Shown here: piece after piece, positions 38,767 through 46,568 of the stretch
Layout: the number at the start of each line of letters is the position of its first letter
How positions within the stretch are numbered: position 1 is the first letter of the stretch
From: an uncultured Desulfosarcina sp.
Lineage (GTDB): Bacteria; Desulfobacterota; Desulfobacteria; Desulfobacterales; Desulfosarcinaceae
Direction of reading: 5' to 3'
DNA: 64,000 bases
Assembly: GCF_963668215.1 (NCBI RefSeq)
Contig: NZ_OY764190.1
Location: 2,728,001-2,792,000 of the forward strand
The notes under the pieces: generated by a model
Told to the model about the DNA's origin: nothing
Database searches by the model: none
What the model saw: the letters and a program-made list of their open reading frames with translations, nothing else
Made by a program: the position numbers and the translations under genes

Positions 38767-39627
38767 TCATGGATCCAAAATTCCCTTGAGTAACGCATCA
38801 AAATAGGATCGCAGACGTTCATATGGCTCCTTTTTAATTGAATCTTGACCGTATACATTCAACGCTAAACCATGACCCTGAGGCGCGGAGGCCTCCCTAT
38901 CAAGAATTTTAATTACTTTCTTTTTGGCGGGCGGGCTGATCATTCTCGAAATTTCCCTCCCAAGAAATCGTGCTGAAGAAAGATCATAGTCCGACCCTTC
39001 CTTTTTCAGGATATCGCTGTCCTTTTCAAAGAAATACTCCATATTACCCGCTTCGATGTAGTTTCGGATGATCAAGTACAAGTCACCGGCATCCTTGCCG
39101 CGCCTTTCAATGTTATCGTCCCAACTCACGATTTTCAGGATTGCCAGCCCCGCCAAACTGACAACTTTAACAACAAGATCTGGATTCTCGCGGATCAAAA
39201 CGGAAATGGCGTGTTGGTAACACTCTTGGAAGCCGACAACACTCATTTCGAAATTTTGCTCCGGTGGCCATAATATCGATCCATCATTGGTGGAAACTTT
39301 TCCAAAGGGAACGATATCGACAGGGAAATTGTTTTTGTACAATAGACGTTGCGTTTCTCTTGAAGATACGAATTGGCCGCTGTTTACCAATGCATCTTTG
39401 AGGGCTTTGAACTGGTCCCAATTCAAAACAGATACGCCAATATCAATATCGATCGTGGCGCGAGCAGAGTGGATCTCATAGGCATGTTGGAGCAGGATAT
39501 CTCGTGCTGTGGCGCCGACGACAAAAAAGGGAACCCCACTCTCGTTGGTTATCGCATCGATGGCGGATAAGATATTGGCGATATTGCCATCTATCTTTCC
39601 CACAAGATTATGCGAGATAGGTGTCAT
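38767..39627 (-). CDS. AbiEii-type nucleotidyltransferase toxin
   Basis: 286 residues from ATG 39627 (AGGA eight bases upstream); the open frame reaches 39660. Nucleotidyltransferase core: 'FFVVGATARDILLQ' and 'ARATIDIDIGV' with the metal-binding Asp-x-Asp. 'LAILKIVSWDDN' follows, as in AbiEii and related NTases where Lys is conserved. Forms the toxin of a type IV toxin-antitoxin pair, overlapping the antitoxin stop by 20 bp. Target RNA/protein unknown. Confidence 0.75.
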   Translation of the reverse strand: MTPISHNLVGKIDGNIANILSAIDAITNESGVPFFVVGATARDILLQHAYEIHSARATIDIDIGVSVLNWDQFKALKDALVNSGQFVSSRETQRLLYKNNFPVDIVPFGKVSTNDGSILWPPEQNFEMSVVGFQECYQHAISVLIRENPDLVVKVVSLAGLAILKIVSWDDNIERRGKDAGDLYLIIRNYIEAGNMEYFFEKDSDILKKEGSDYDLSSARFLGREISRMISPPAKKKVIKILDREASAPQGHGLALNVYGQDSIKKEPYERLRSYFDALLKGILDP

Positions 39628-40630
39628 ATAGGATTCCTGCTGTTTCGATATTTCGCTCATCGCCGGTTGCCATCAGATCGGCATAGATCAGAAGGGGTGG
39701 TACGATTCCTTTATCCGCGAGAGGATCTTCGAATTTCCAAAATGGTTTTAATATTTCAATTTTACCCTCATCGGTTTTTCGAAGTTTATTTTTAATAATC
39801 AATTTGCCGGGAAGTTCTTTGCCGTAAATGATGACTTTTTCCGGTCTCAATTGCTGAGTGAGTTTTGCCGCGGCGACTTCCCCTCCCCAATGCATGTCGT
39901 AGTCCAGTGGATTGGTCGTTTTCCACCATTCAGGATTGTCTGCGTTAAAGCGGTCGATGACGAGTTTGGGACGCAATTGATCCGGATAAGCTTCAACCCA
40001 TCTTTTCTGCAGCGTATCCAGTTTGGTGAGTCTTCTTTCCCGTTTGTCCATTTCTATTAGAAACCCCATTTCCTTGAGGTCTCGGAATATCCATTCGACA
40101 GTGCCCAGTGCCACATCGGTCATCTCGGCGATTTGTCGGTAGGGCAGATTGGCGGTGCCCGGTGCATTCAATAGTGTGAAAAGGACCTTCAAGCCGGCAG
40201 GTTTGAATACGCGTCCGGTTGTTGGAGGCCTTTTCATTTTGTCGGGAGGTCTATTCCCTTTAACAAAAACAAAAAGTGGCGGCTTGTCGATGTATGCATT
40301 GCCCGCTGTGTCCATGAAGAAGATGCCGGCCTTCTTCATCAGGTCCGCCAAAGGAGGCGTCACATAGGTGGTGATCAGTATCCGGTTTTTTCCAGGAATG
40401 GTGGGTTGCGTCCTTTCCAAAAGGACGGTGGCGCGGGTCAGCGTTCTTTTTGCCTGTACGATCAATTCAAACCGCGTACCCTCATGATTTATCCGTATGC
40501 AGCCGTTAGGATATTGATTTTCTTTTCTTTCCGTTCTTTTGTAAACGACACCGATCCCTGTGGTTTGAGCAAATAATTCAGTGGCGGCGTTTATCAATTT
40601 CTGGAGTTCCGGTTTCATTTTCAAGTCCAT
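39608..40630 (-). CDS. AbiEi-family antitoxin / transcriptional regulator
   Basis: 340 residues. A winged HTH is seen in the middle ('LPYRQIAEMTDVALGTVEW', 'IFRDLKEMGFLIEMDKRERR'), with an AbiEi-like C-terminal part ('DMHWGGEVAAAKLTQQLRPE', 'LIYADLMATGDERNIETA'). The N-terminal part resembles restriction-type beta folds in this family. Antitoxins of this group repress their own promoter by binding direct or inverted repeats; TGTACAT repeats lie directly upstream. Start is ATG at 40630; an internal ATG at 40618 is possible. Confidence 0.75.
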   Translation of the reverse strand: MDLKMKPELQKLINAATELFAQTTGIGVVYKRTERKENQYPNGCIRINHEGTRFELIVQAKRTLTRATVLLERTQPTIPGKNRILITTYVTPPLADLMKKAGIFFMDTAGNAYIDKPPLFVFVKGNRPPDKMKRPPTTGRVFKPAGLKVLFTLLNAPGTANLPYRQIAEMTDVALGTVEWIFRDLKEMGFLIEMDKRERRLTKLDTLQKRWVEAYPDQLRPKLVIDRFNADNPEWWKTTNPLDYDMHWGGEVAAAKLTQQLRPEKVIIYGKELPGKLIIKNKLRKTDEGKIEILKPFWKFEDPLADKGIVPPLLIYADLMATGDERNIETAGILYDTYLA

Positions 40631-40648
40631 TTGTATAAAAAATTGATA

Positions 40649-40745
40649 TGTACATATATTTTGTACATAGAATAAATTTGTACATCTGGCAAGGCATAAA
40701 GGTCGTTTCGTTCAAATTTTTAAGATGTTCAAAAATAATGTACAT
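40649..40745. promoter_or_regulatory. Four TGTACAT repeats upstream of the AbiE operon
   Basis: TGTACAT occurs at 40649, 40662, 40679 and 40739 in AT-rich DNA just before the antitoxin start; the core TGTACA is palindromic. Likely operators for autorepression by the AbiEi HTH protein. Confidence 0.55.
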
Positions 40746-41081
40746 GTATAAATTATGAACACATAGGGCTGCTCAAGGAACGATGCGGGTTTCGATTAAA
40801 TTCTAATGAAATTTACTGGATAAGCTCACTTGGATAGAACCACTCGATATTATAATTTTTTTGTTTCTATGGCAGATCCACGACCCCATCTTCAGGCGGT
40901 GGCTGGAAATCGTGCGAACCAGATTGATAGAATGCGCTGTTATCCTCCTTTTTCAGGGGAAAAGTTCTGTAGAAACTGTATAACTATGGAGAAAATATGG
41001 AGACTTTATGTTGATAATGTGTTTTGACCCTGAAATGGTTGACAGTGGCCTGCATAATCTTTAATTGGTGTCTTTAAAAAT
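40746..41081. other. Gene-free AT-rich spacer
   Basis: Divergent region between the AbiE operon and the riboswitch. No convincing gene; the promoter for the riboswitch transcript must lie here but no strong -35/-10 pair stands out. Confidence 0.4.
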
Positions 41082-41152
41082 TGATAAAGCCAAACCAGCC
41101 GTGAGGTTGGGACGGAAAGCCGAGGATCTCCAAGAGACAGCCTGGCCGCCTG
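41082..41152 (+). ncRNA. c-di-GMP-I (GEMM-I) riboswitch aptamer
   Basis: Matches the GEMM-I core: GCCAAACC, a hairpin CCAGCC-GTGA-GGTTGG with a GNRA tetraloop, GGGACGGAAAGCC, then a second arm with TCTC-CAA-GAGA and the closing ACAGCCTGGCCGCC. The usual G:C pair between GCAAACC and GACGC is replaced by C:G (GCCAAACC with GACGGAAAGCC), a compensatory change. The base at the ligand position (position 20 in the Vibrio Vc2 numbering, by my alignment) is G, which favours c-di-GMP over cGAMP. A terminator hairpin follows 11 bases later. Confidence 0.85.
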
Positions 41153-41163
41153 AAAAATACGGA

Positions 41164-41200
41164 ACCGATCTGTATGAATTGCAGGTCGGTTTTGATTTTA
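41164..41200 (+). terminator. Riboswitch expression-platform terminator
   Basis: Nine-base stem ACCGATCTG / CAGGTCGGT (41164-41172 with 41182-41190, one G:U) followed by TTTTGATTTT. Directly after the GEMM aptamer, so control is probably by premature termination. Confidence 0.75.
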
Positions 41201-41250
41201 TGGGGCCTGATAAACCACAGGCAAAAATTATTATGAGAAGGACGATAAAA

Positions 41251-41397
41251 ATGGAAAATCAGAAAAAAGACGTGATCGCACCAACCCATTTGAAGAAGGA
41301 ACTTGATGCCAGCGCCCTTGACACGCTTATCGAACCGTTGGATGAACTTGACTTGGGAGTTCTACCGATGGACGAAATAGATGCTGATGAAATCTAA
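41251..41397 (+). CDS. 48-residue acidic peptide under riboswitch control
   Basis: ATG 41251 with AAGGA eight bases upstream. Composition: a Lys-rich start ('MENQKKDVIAPTHLKK'), then a strongly acidic, Leu-rich C-terminus ('PLDELDLGVLPMDEIDADEI'). It is the only open frame after the riboswitch before the convergent EFR1 gene, so it is the likely controlled gene. No family recognised. A RiPP precursor or a small protein regulator are possibilities; no modification enzyme is adjacent on the same strand. It could also be the start of a gene truncated by rearrangement, though it has its own stop. Confidence 0.6.
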   Translation: MENQKKDVIAPTHLKKELDASALDTLIEPLDELDLGVLPMDEIDADEI

Positions 41398-41411
41398 AAC
41401 GGATAGTAAAC

Positions 41412-42245
41412 TTAATAAATTCTTTCACCTTTTTGGATATCACCGAACCAATGTTCAAAGGTCTGATTGTAGAGTGTCCAGACGATAAAGTTCGAAATGC
41501 CCCATGTGACCGATAATGCATTTTCCGGACAACCAGTGACGCACCGATAGCAACGGAAGCAATTTTTGCCCACTATTGGCATAGGAGACAGCTTCATACT
41601 ACCTGTTGGACATTCCTTTTCACACCACTTGCATTCTGTGCATTTAATTTCATTAACTTTGGGTTTGGGCATAAGGAAGCGCAGCAGTGTGTCATTTAAA
41701 ATTGCTCCAACAATCTGATAAAAGCTAAATCCGCGCTTCAGGGCGTCAGGTCTGCTTTCCGGCAGAAGGTTTTTACTGCCTGTAGACAGATGGGTGAGAA
41801 GATTTTTCGCGAATTCTTTCGATTTTAAGAGATCTTGTTCATTTGGCCGGTCCGGAAATCTTCCTACTAAACAAGGAGCTGGATGAAAACATGTGCCACG
41901 GCAAAGAAATCCACCAAGTACATCCGCTTTTTTTCTCATAAATGGAATTGCTAAATCATAAAGTACCCTCCCTGGAGCTCCGCCTGAAGTAGAGAAAACA
42001 AATACCTTTTTATTGTCCATATCAGGTAATGAGTTGAGATAATCCGTTATTATGGAAGGAGCTTGGCTTTCAAAGCATGGCGCTCCCACACCAATCAAGT
42101 CGGAGTCAATAAAATCAGCTTGAGTCGCATTTTTAAATGATATTGTTCTCGCGGTATGGTTCTCAGAATTAAATACTTCTGTCATCGTTTTAGCGACTTT
42201 ACGCGTGTTTCCGGTCTGAGAAAAATAAATTATGTTAATTTTCAT
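41412..42245 (-). CDS. EFR1-type flavodoxin-ferredoxin fusion
   Basis: 277 residues. Flavodoxin part about 1-170 with the FMN phosphate loop 'FSQTGNTRKVAK' and 'VFSTSGGAPGRVLYDL'. C-terminal two [4Fe-4S] motifs: 'CTECKWCEKECP' and 'CFRCYRCVTGCP'. EFR1 proteins are electron carriers of anaerobes with no fixed partner. Convergent with the riboswitch-controlled peptide, 14 bp from its stop; probably co-transcribed with the hydrolase-like gene at 42341. Confidence 0.88.
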   Translation of the reverse strand: MKINIIYFSQTGNTRKVAKTMTEVFNSENHTARTISFKNATQADFIDSDLIGVGAPCFESQAPSIITDYLNSLPDMDNKKVFVFSTSGGAPGRVLYDLAIPFMRKKADVLGGFLCRGTCFHPAPCLVGRFPDRPNEQDLLKSKEFAKNLLTHLSTGSKNLLPESRPDALKRGFSFYQIVGAILNDTLLRFLMPKPKVNEIKCTECKWCEKECPTGSMKLSPMPIVGKNCFRCYRCVTGCPENALSVTWGISNFIVWTLYNQTFEHWFGDIQKGERIY

Positions 42246-42340
42246 GATGCCTATCCTTTCATTGGGTTAGTATAGCAAGGCCACAGAAAACTTATCTCGG
42301 GGTGAAAACCCAATATCAGAAGGTAGGATAAGTTATTTGA

Positions 42341-42970
42341 TTAAGCTATCGGTGTAAGTATGCATTTACAGCTTCTACCATTGCGTTCGGAGGTCATTTT
42401 TACCTTAAATTGATCTGCCGCCCACGTTGGATAGATGCTCTGGCATCCAATTCTGCTAAGTTCGCCGGTTTTTTTAAAGTCGAGAATTTTGCATCTTGGT
42501 ATATCGAATACCGTTTTTTGTTTGTTCATTTCTGAAACTGTAAATGGTGTCAGCCATTGCAATTGGTAGGAAAACTCTTTGCTTGTCATAAGAAATGCGT
42601 ATCCCGGAGCAATTCTTCTCACCATTCCCAAAAATGTCGTAGCCGGCCCGGCGTTTTTTTGCTTTAGCCCTTCAATCTCAACATTCTTGAATTTTTCGAT
42701 TCCGTCCTTCCCAATTTCTTTGCGAATGAAATTATAGGCACTTTTATCTACCCAGATATAATTGCTATAAGCGGTCTCGTATTTTTCTTTAAAGGATCCC
42801 GCTTCAGGGATTGGCTTCAATCCTTCATCCCATGTCTTCTGCAGTTCCTTAATTGCGTTGTCAGTCAAATGCATTTTGATAAAAGGCTGCACCATGCTTT
42901 TCATAAATTCAATACCTTCCAAGGCCTTTTCGTACTTTTCTTTGTAAGGCATTTCCTTAAATTTCGGCAT
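42341..42970 (-). CDS. Conserved hypothetical protein, possibly L-2-amino-thiazoline-4-carboxylate hydrolase-like
   Basis: 209 residues; preceded by AGGAGG. Helical N-terminal half; the C-terminal half has 'FDIPRCKILDF', 'ELSRIGCQSIYP' and 'RNGRSCKCILTP', a spacing of cysteines like the ATC-hydrolase-like family (PF14196). That resemblance is from memory and not certain. No signal peptide or membrane segment. Precedes the EFR1 gene. Confidence 0.45.
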   Translation of the reverse strand: MPKFKEMPYKEKYEKALEGIEFMKSMVQPFIKMHLTDNAIKELQKTWDEGLKPIPEAGSFKEKYETAYSNYIWVDKSAYNFIRKEIGKDGIEKFKNVEIEGLKQKNAGPATTFLGMVRRIAPGYAFLMTSKEFSYQLQWLTPFTVSEMNKQKTVFDIPRCKILDFKKTGELSRIGCQSIYPTWAADQFKVKMTSERNGRSCKCILTPIA

Positions 42971-43376
42971 CTTTTACCTCCTTTTGAATTTTCAAAATGG
43001 TAGTTGGCATGCCTGATTCGTATCTTTCAGAAAAAATTCGAAAGGGCATGCAAATGCACTTATTGGAAGAATTACAGCCCGTTGGGTGGATGCTGAATTG
43101 CGCTTTGAAGCGGAGTTTTACGCGCTGGCGGCAACTATATTTAAAAAATCATGGGGAGCTTGAGTGCTGAAGTGCACATGCTGAAAATTTAGAACAGGAA
43201 TGATACTGTGGTCAAGTTTTATTAAGTTTTTTCCTTTTTTCGGAAAGTAGAGGAAGAAGTTCGACAGATGGCCCTCAGAAACGTTCAAAATGCATAGGGC
43301 CATATGCGGTAGAAGACAGAGCACCACGGGTTTCCAACAGCAGACGAAAGGTCGGCTCCAAAGGAGCCGTAAACCG
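42971..43376. other. Gene-free stretch
   Basis: About 400 bp between the hydrolase-like gene and the decayed EEP gene. Contains a perfect hairpin CGGCTCC-AAA-GGAGCCG (43353-43369) without a T tract. No credible coding frame seen. Confidence 0.4.
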
Positions 43377-43941
43377 TTAGCGCCTCGGTTTTGCCCGGGG
43401 GACGCTATGTTTTTGGGAAAATTTAATTTTGGCAACGACTCCCGCATGATCAGAAGGCCACAAACCATTCGGGGTCATGTCCTTAACGTCATCACCAACC
43501 ACAATGGATTTTACCTTCTCGATTTTGTAGCCATTTTGTCCTAAAAAGATATGGTCGATACGCGTGGTCAATTCAGCGTCGGGGTCGCATACATATTCAT
43601 CGAATCCGCTGGTGTAGCCGTTGTCATATTTTTTCTGCAGCAGCCAGGAATCTAAAAAACCGAAATAATATGTCGCCAGCAGGTATGACGGCACGTAGCT
43701 TTCCATATTCCCAGAAAATGGATTGTAGTCTGAGCCTGGAATATCTTCCGGGGAACTGTTAAAATCACCAACCATGATTACTTGAGAAGGGCCATCCCCT
43801 GCAAGTTCGCCGACGGTTGTCAATAGCTCAAGCATCTGTGCACTCTGAGCGAGTCTGAAGACGCTGTCAGCAGAACTTCTCATCTCAAGATGCGTGTTTA
43901 CAAAACGAATCCGGATAATCGTAGAAAGGGGGGGAATGACA
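43377..43941 (-). pseudogene. Endonuclease/exonuclease/phosphatase family fragment, N-terminus missing
   Basis: About 185 codons of the EEP fold C-terminal part: 'IRIRFVNTHLEM', 'QVIMVGDFNSSPED', 'TTRIDHIFLG' and 'LWPSDHAGVVAKIKF' with catalytic Asp/Asn/His residues. The frame is open upstream only to a stop at about 43943 and has no start codon or N-terminal half. An ATG at 43883 could express the truncated part. Decayed gene. Confidence 0.7.
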
Positions 43942-44103
43942 TTACTTTAATTGATCCAATGTTTTCTGACTTGATTCAAGTCCTTGAGTTTTTCCGGACG
44001 TATAGTCAGGAATTTCCAAGTATGGTATGTCGACAACTCGAAACCATTCGAGAGCTAATATTATAACTATTATCAATATTGTATAGCCTATGAATTTTCC
44101 CAT
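43942..44103 (-). CDS. Small single-pass membrane protein (53 residues)
   Basis: ATG 44103 with AAGGA nine bases upstream. N-terminal hydrophobic helix 'FIGYTILIIVIILALEWF' then a polar tail. Directly precedes the EEP fragment; may be the remnant of the EEP gene's own membrane anchor or an independent small protein. No family recognised. Confidence 0.45.
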   Translation of the reverse strand: MGKFIGYTILIIVIILALEWFRVVDIPYLEIPDYTSGKTQGLESSQKTLDQLK

Positions 44104-44549
44104 CCGCTGTAATCCTTAAAAATGTTGAATTCAGGTACATGCTACTATTCAAAACCGTAGTAAATATTTTAGCTTCGTCCAAACATTTTTGTCAAATCGC
44201 AGAATCGACGGCTCCGCAGCCAGTGTTGCGAAATGGAAGGATGCGACTGCTGGCGCGAAGCCGCTTCCACGAGCACTACAACATAATTGCTGATTGTGCA
44301 GAATCATCCCATTCAGGCGCTTAGTATTGAAATCAATGGCGAAGATCCAATATTAAAATCAAGCCTTGAAAATACAGTCTGGAATTTTCCGTTTTAGGCA
44401 AAGGAAGTACGCAAAGGTCAAACGGACGATAAAATTATCGGCATAGGTTCATTATGTTGACCACGGCACAAAGGCATGATATCCAGACTCCATCCGGCCT
44501 TGGAGGTCTGTGCATGCGCGGACGGATCTATTCAGATCGGAAATTTACC
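44104..44549. other. Gene-free stretch before IS4 copy 2
   Basis: About 450 bp of mixed composition with no credible frame, promoter or repeat that I could support. Confidence 0.4.
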
Positions 44550-44558
44550 ATTTTCGGT

Positions 44559-45861
44559 CAGTAATTTCCGGCTAAGTACTTGCATTAACGGTATGTAATT
44601 CTTGCTCTTTAAAATTTGAATCAGGGGGTTTGCCAAAAACACCAGCGCGTAATTCATTCCGGATTTTTATGCGCAGTTGGCGGACTCTCTTGATGGAAAC
44701 GCGCTCGTTAAATTGGCGATGGCAATAGATTGCCAGCAACAAATAGGTGATCAGACCTGCCAGAATTTGCACCATCAAGCCATGCTCGCTCCTGGCGATG
44801 AGATGATACACTTTAAGGTGCCGTTTCCACCAAGCGAAAAAATTTTCGATATCCCATCGGAGCTTATAGGCAGTGGCGATTTGCTCGGCAGTTAAATCAA
44901 AACGATTCGTAGCGATCCAGTATTTAACGCGATCCACCTCGTAACCCACCAAACGAAGTGGGGTTTGTGTTTGATTGACTTCCGTGGTGCCCAGAACAAC
45001 GATGGCATCAAAAAAAACGATACTATCAGAGGCAATGGGGTTTTGTTTAATGATCGTTTTCTTGGTGCTGGCTTTAATCCGGCACATAAACAGCTTTCCA
45101 TCATTCTGCCATTGGTCAAAGCGTTGATGGCTTTGATAACCCCGGTCCATCACACCGGTTTGACCGTCAGACAGGATCAAGCTGACGAAAGGTCTTTCAG
45201 CCCCGTTACCATCGGTAAGATAAAGCTTTCTTGGAATCGCCCGGTTCAGATCAAAACCGACGTGGACCTTCGCCTTCTTGGATTTTTTACGGTAGTCGGC
45301 CCAATGCATGGATAAGGTTGCATCGATGAGGGAACCGTCGATCCCCACCAGATCACCGAGTTCGGGATGTTGCTTGGGTAAAATCGAAGATGCCTGAGCT
45401 TGTAAGTTCTGATAGACATACATGAACTGTTCAAGTCCCCGGCTGTTGGTGGCCTCTGAGAAGCTGCTCTTTTTGATTCCGTTTTCTGGTGCGATGGCAC
45501 TTTTGGCAAAATCATCTTCTTCAAGCACTTGCAGCAGGTGTTGAGCAGAATGGTGTTCTTCAAGATGAAAGTAAACCAGCGCGCGCAGATGTTCCTCAAA
45601 AGTCATCTGCAATGGTCGGTTTCCTTTGGAATCAAGAGCTGGCATCCGTGATGTTGCCTCAGTCGCTGGTTGAAAAAAAGAGAAAAACTCCAGGGCATTG
45701 AGCTTTTGGAAAGGGTCGAATGTGCGTGGCATGTATAACCTCTTGATATAATAGGGCATACAAAACGCCGCCCATATTGACGACCCAATGTCAAGCAAAA
45801 ATATCGTTTAACCTGCTGATTTTAAATTATTTTTATGCAATTCCTTAACCGGATTTTACTG
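44559..45861 (-). mobile_element. IS4-type insertion sequence, copy 2 (1,303 bp)
   Basis: Ends CAGTAATTTCCGG and CCGGATTTTACTG; perfect 9-bp duplication ATTTTCGGT (44550-44558 and 45862-45870). Reverse orientation to copy 1, same length. Confidence 0.95.
44572..45732 (-). CDS. IS4-family DDE transposase, copy 2
   Basis: 386 residues, identical to the copy at 36052 with the same DDE and YREK residues and GAGG ribosome-binding site. Confidence 0.93.
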   Translation of the reverse strand: MPRTFDPFQKLNALEFFSFFQPATEATSRMPALDSKGNRPLQMTFEEHLRALVYFHLEEHHSAQHLLQVLEEDDFAKSAIAPENGIKKSSFSEATNSRGLEQFMYVYQNLQAQASSILPKQHPELGDLVGIDGSLIDATLSMHWADYRKKSKKAKVHVGFDLNRAIPRKLYLTDGNGAERPFVSLILSDGQTGVMDRGYQSHQRFDQWQNDGKLFMCRIKASTKKTIIKQNPIASDSIVFFDAIVVLGTTEVNQTQTPLRLVGYEVDRVKYWIATNRFDLTAEQIATAYKLRWDIENFFAWWKRHLKVYHLIARSEHGLMVQILAGLITYLLLAIYCHRQFNERVSIKRVRQLRIKIRNELRAGVFGKPPDSNFKEQELHTVNAST

Positions 45862-45961
45862 ATTTTCGGTGGTCGATTCATCCATGATGATCGGCGCCGT
45901 GGTGTATACTGTGAAAAACATTTGAACGAGTGGCGGAAACCTGTTTGATCTGCCATCGGAC

Positions 45962-46124
45962 TGGGGACGGTTCAAGTCAACATGCTATTGTTAATGAGAA
46001 GAAAAGGCTAAATACCATCTATATTACGATTTTTGGGGTCAAAAATAGCAATATAGCCCCTAAAAAGGCATAGATTTTTTCTCTTATTCGTTTTGTCTCA
46101 GGCAGTTAGTGTGGCCCGTCCCCA
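45962..46124. repeat. MITE-like inverted-repeat element
   Basis: TGGGGACGG (45962-45970) and its complement CCGTCCCCA (46116-46124) bound about 163 bp, with an inner pair TTTTTGGGG / CCCCTAAAAA. Ends of this sort accompany Y1-type REP transposases in many bacteria. No target duplication identified. Confidence 0.4.
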
Positions 46125-46226
46125 AACCCTATCAGTATCGAACCTGATTTGCTTTTTCATTTTATTGATATCATAGAAGATCTCATCGCTGAACAAAGTC
46201 GATGCGTTACTGCGAAACTTTAGTTA

Positions 46227-46442
46227 TTATTTAGAATCTTCAAGGGATTCCAAAAACTTTTCATAAACCTTACTGGGTTCGATATTTGTTTTATCCATAT
46301 CAATATCACCAGAGATTTGGTATGTCTCAAAATCAGGCTTATCACTTTCTAAATTGCAATAAAATTCAGTTGTTTTAACAGTAATATTCTTAACCATGTC
46401 TTTAAACCCCGCGGTAGTTATTTGGCCTTTATAGTTCATCAA
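46227..46442 (-). CDS. Hypothetical small acidic protein (71 residues)
   Basis: ATG 46442 (a second ATG follows at once); no good ribosome-binding site. Reads 'MMNYKGQITTAGFKDMVKN' then polar, ends 'EKFLESLEDSK'. AT-rich like the metallophosphoesterase gene behind which it lies on the same strand, so it may be co-transcribed. No family recognised. Confidence 0.45.
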   Translation of the reverse strand: MMNYKGQITTAGFKDMVKNITVKTTEFYCNLESDKPDFETYQISGDIDMDKTNIEPSKVYEKFLESLEDSK

Positions 46443-46568
46443 AGTAGGCTGAAAAACTATATCGGTATGCTAATTCATAACTTTAGCCTATCATGCCCAG
46501 CTTTCATGTCAATCACATTGATTATTTTATTCTCATAAAATTATTTAAAGTGAAATTAAACTATTAAA

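Noticed and set aside
43353..43369. Perfect hairpin as a terminator
   Set aside because: No T tract on either strand and not at the end of a convincing gene.
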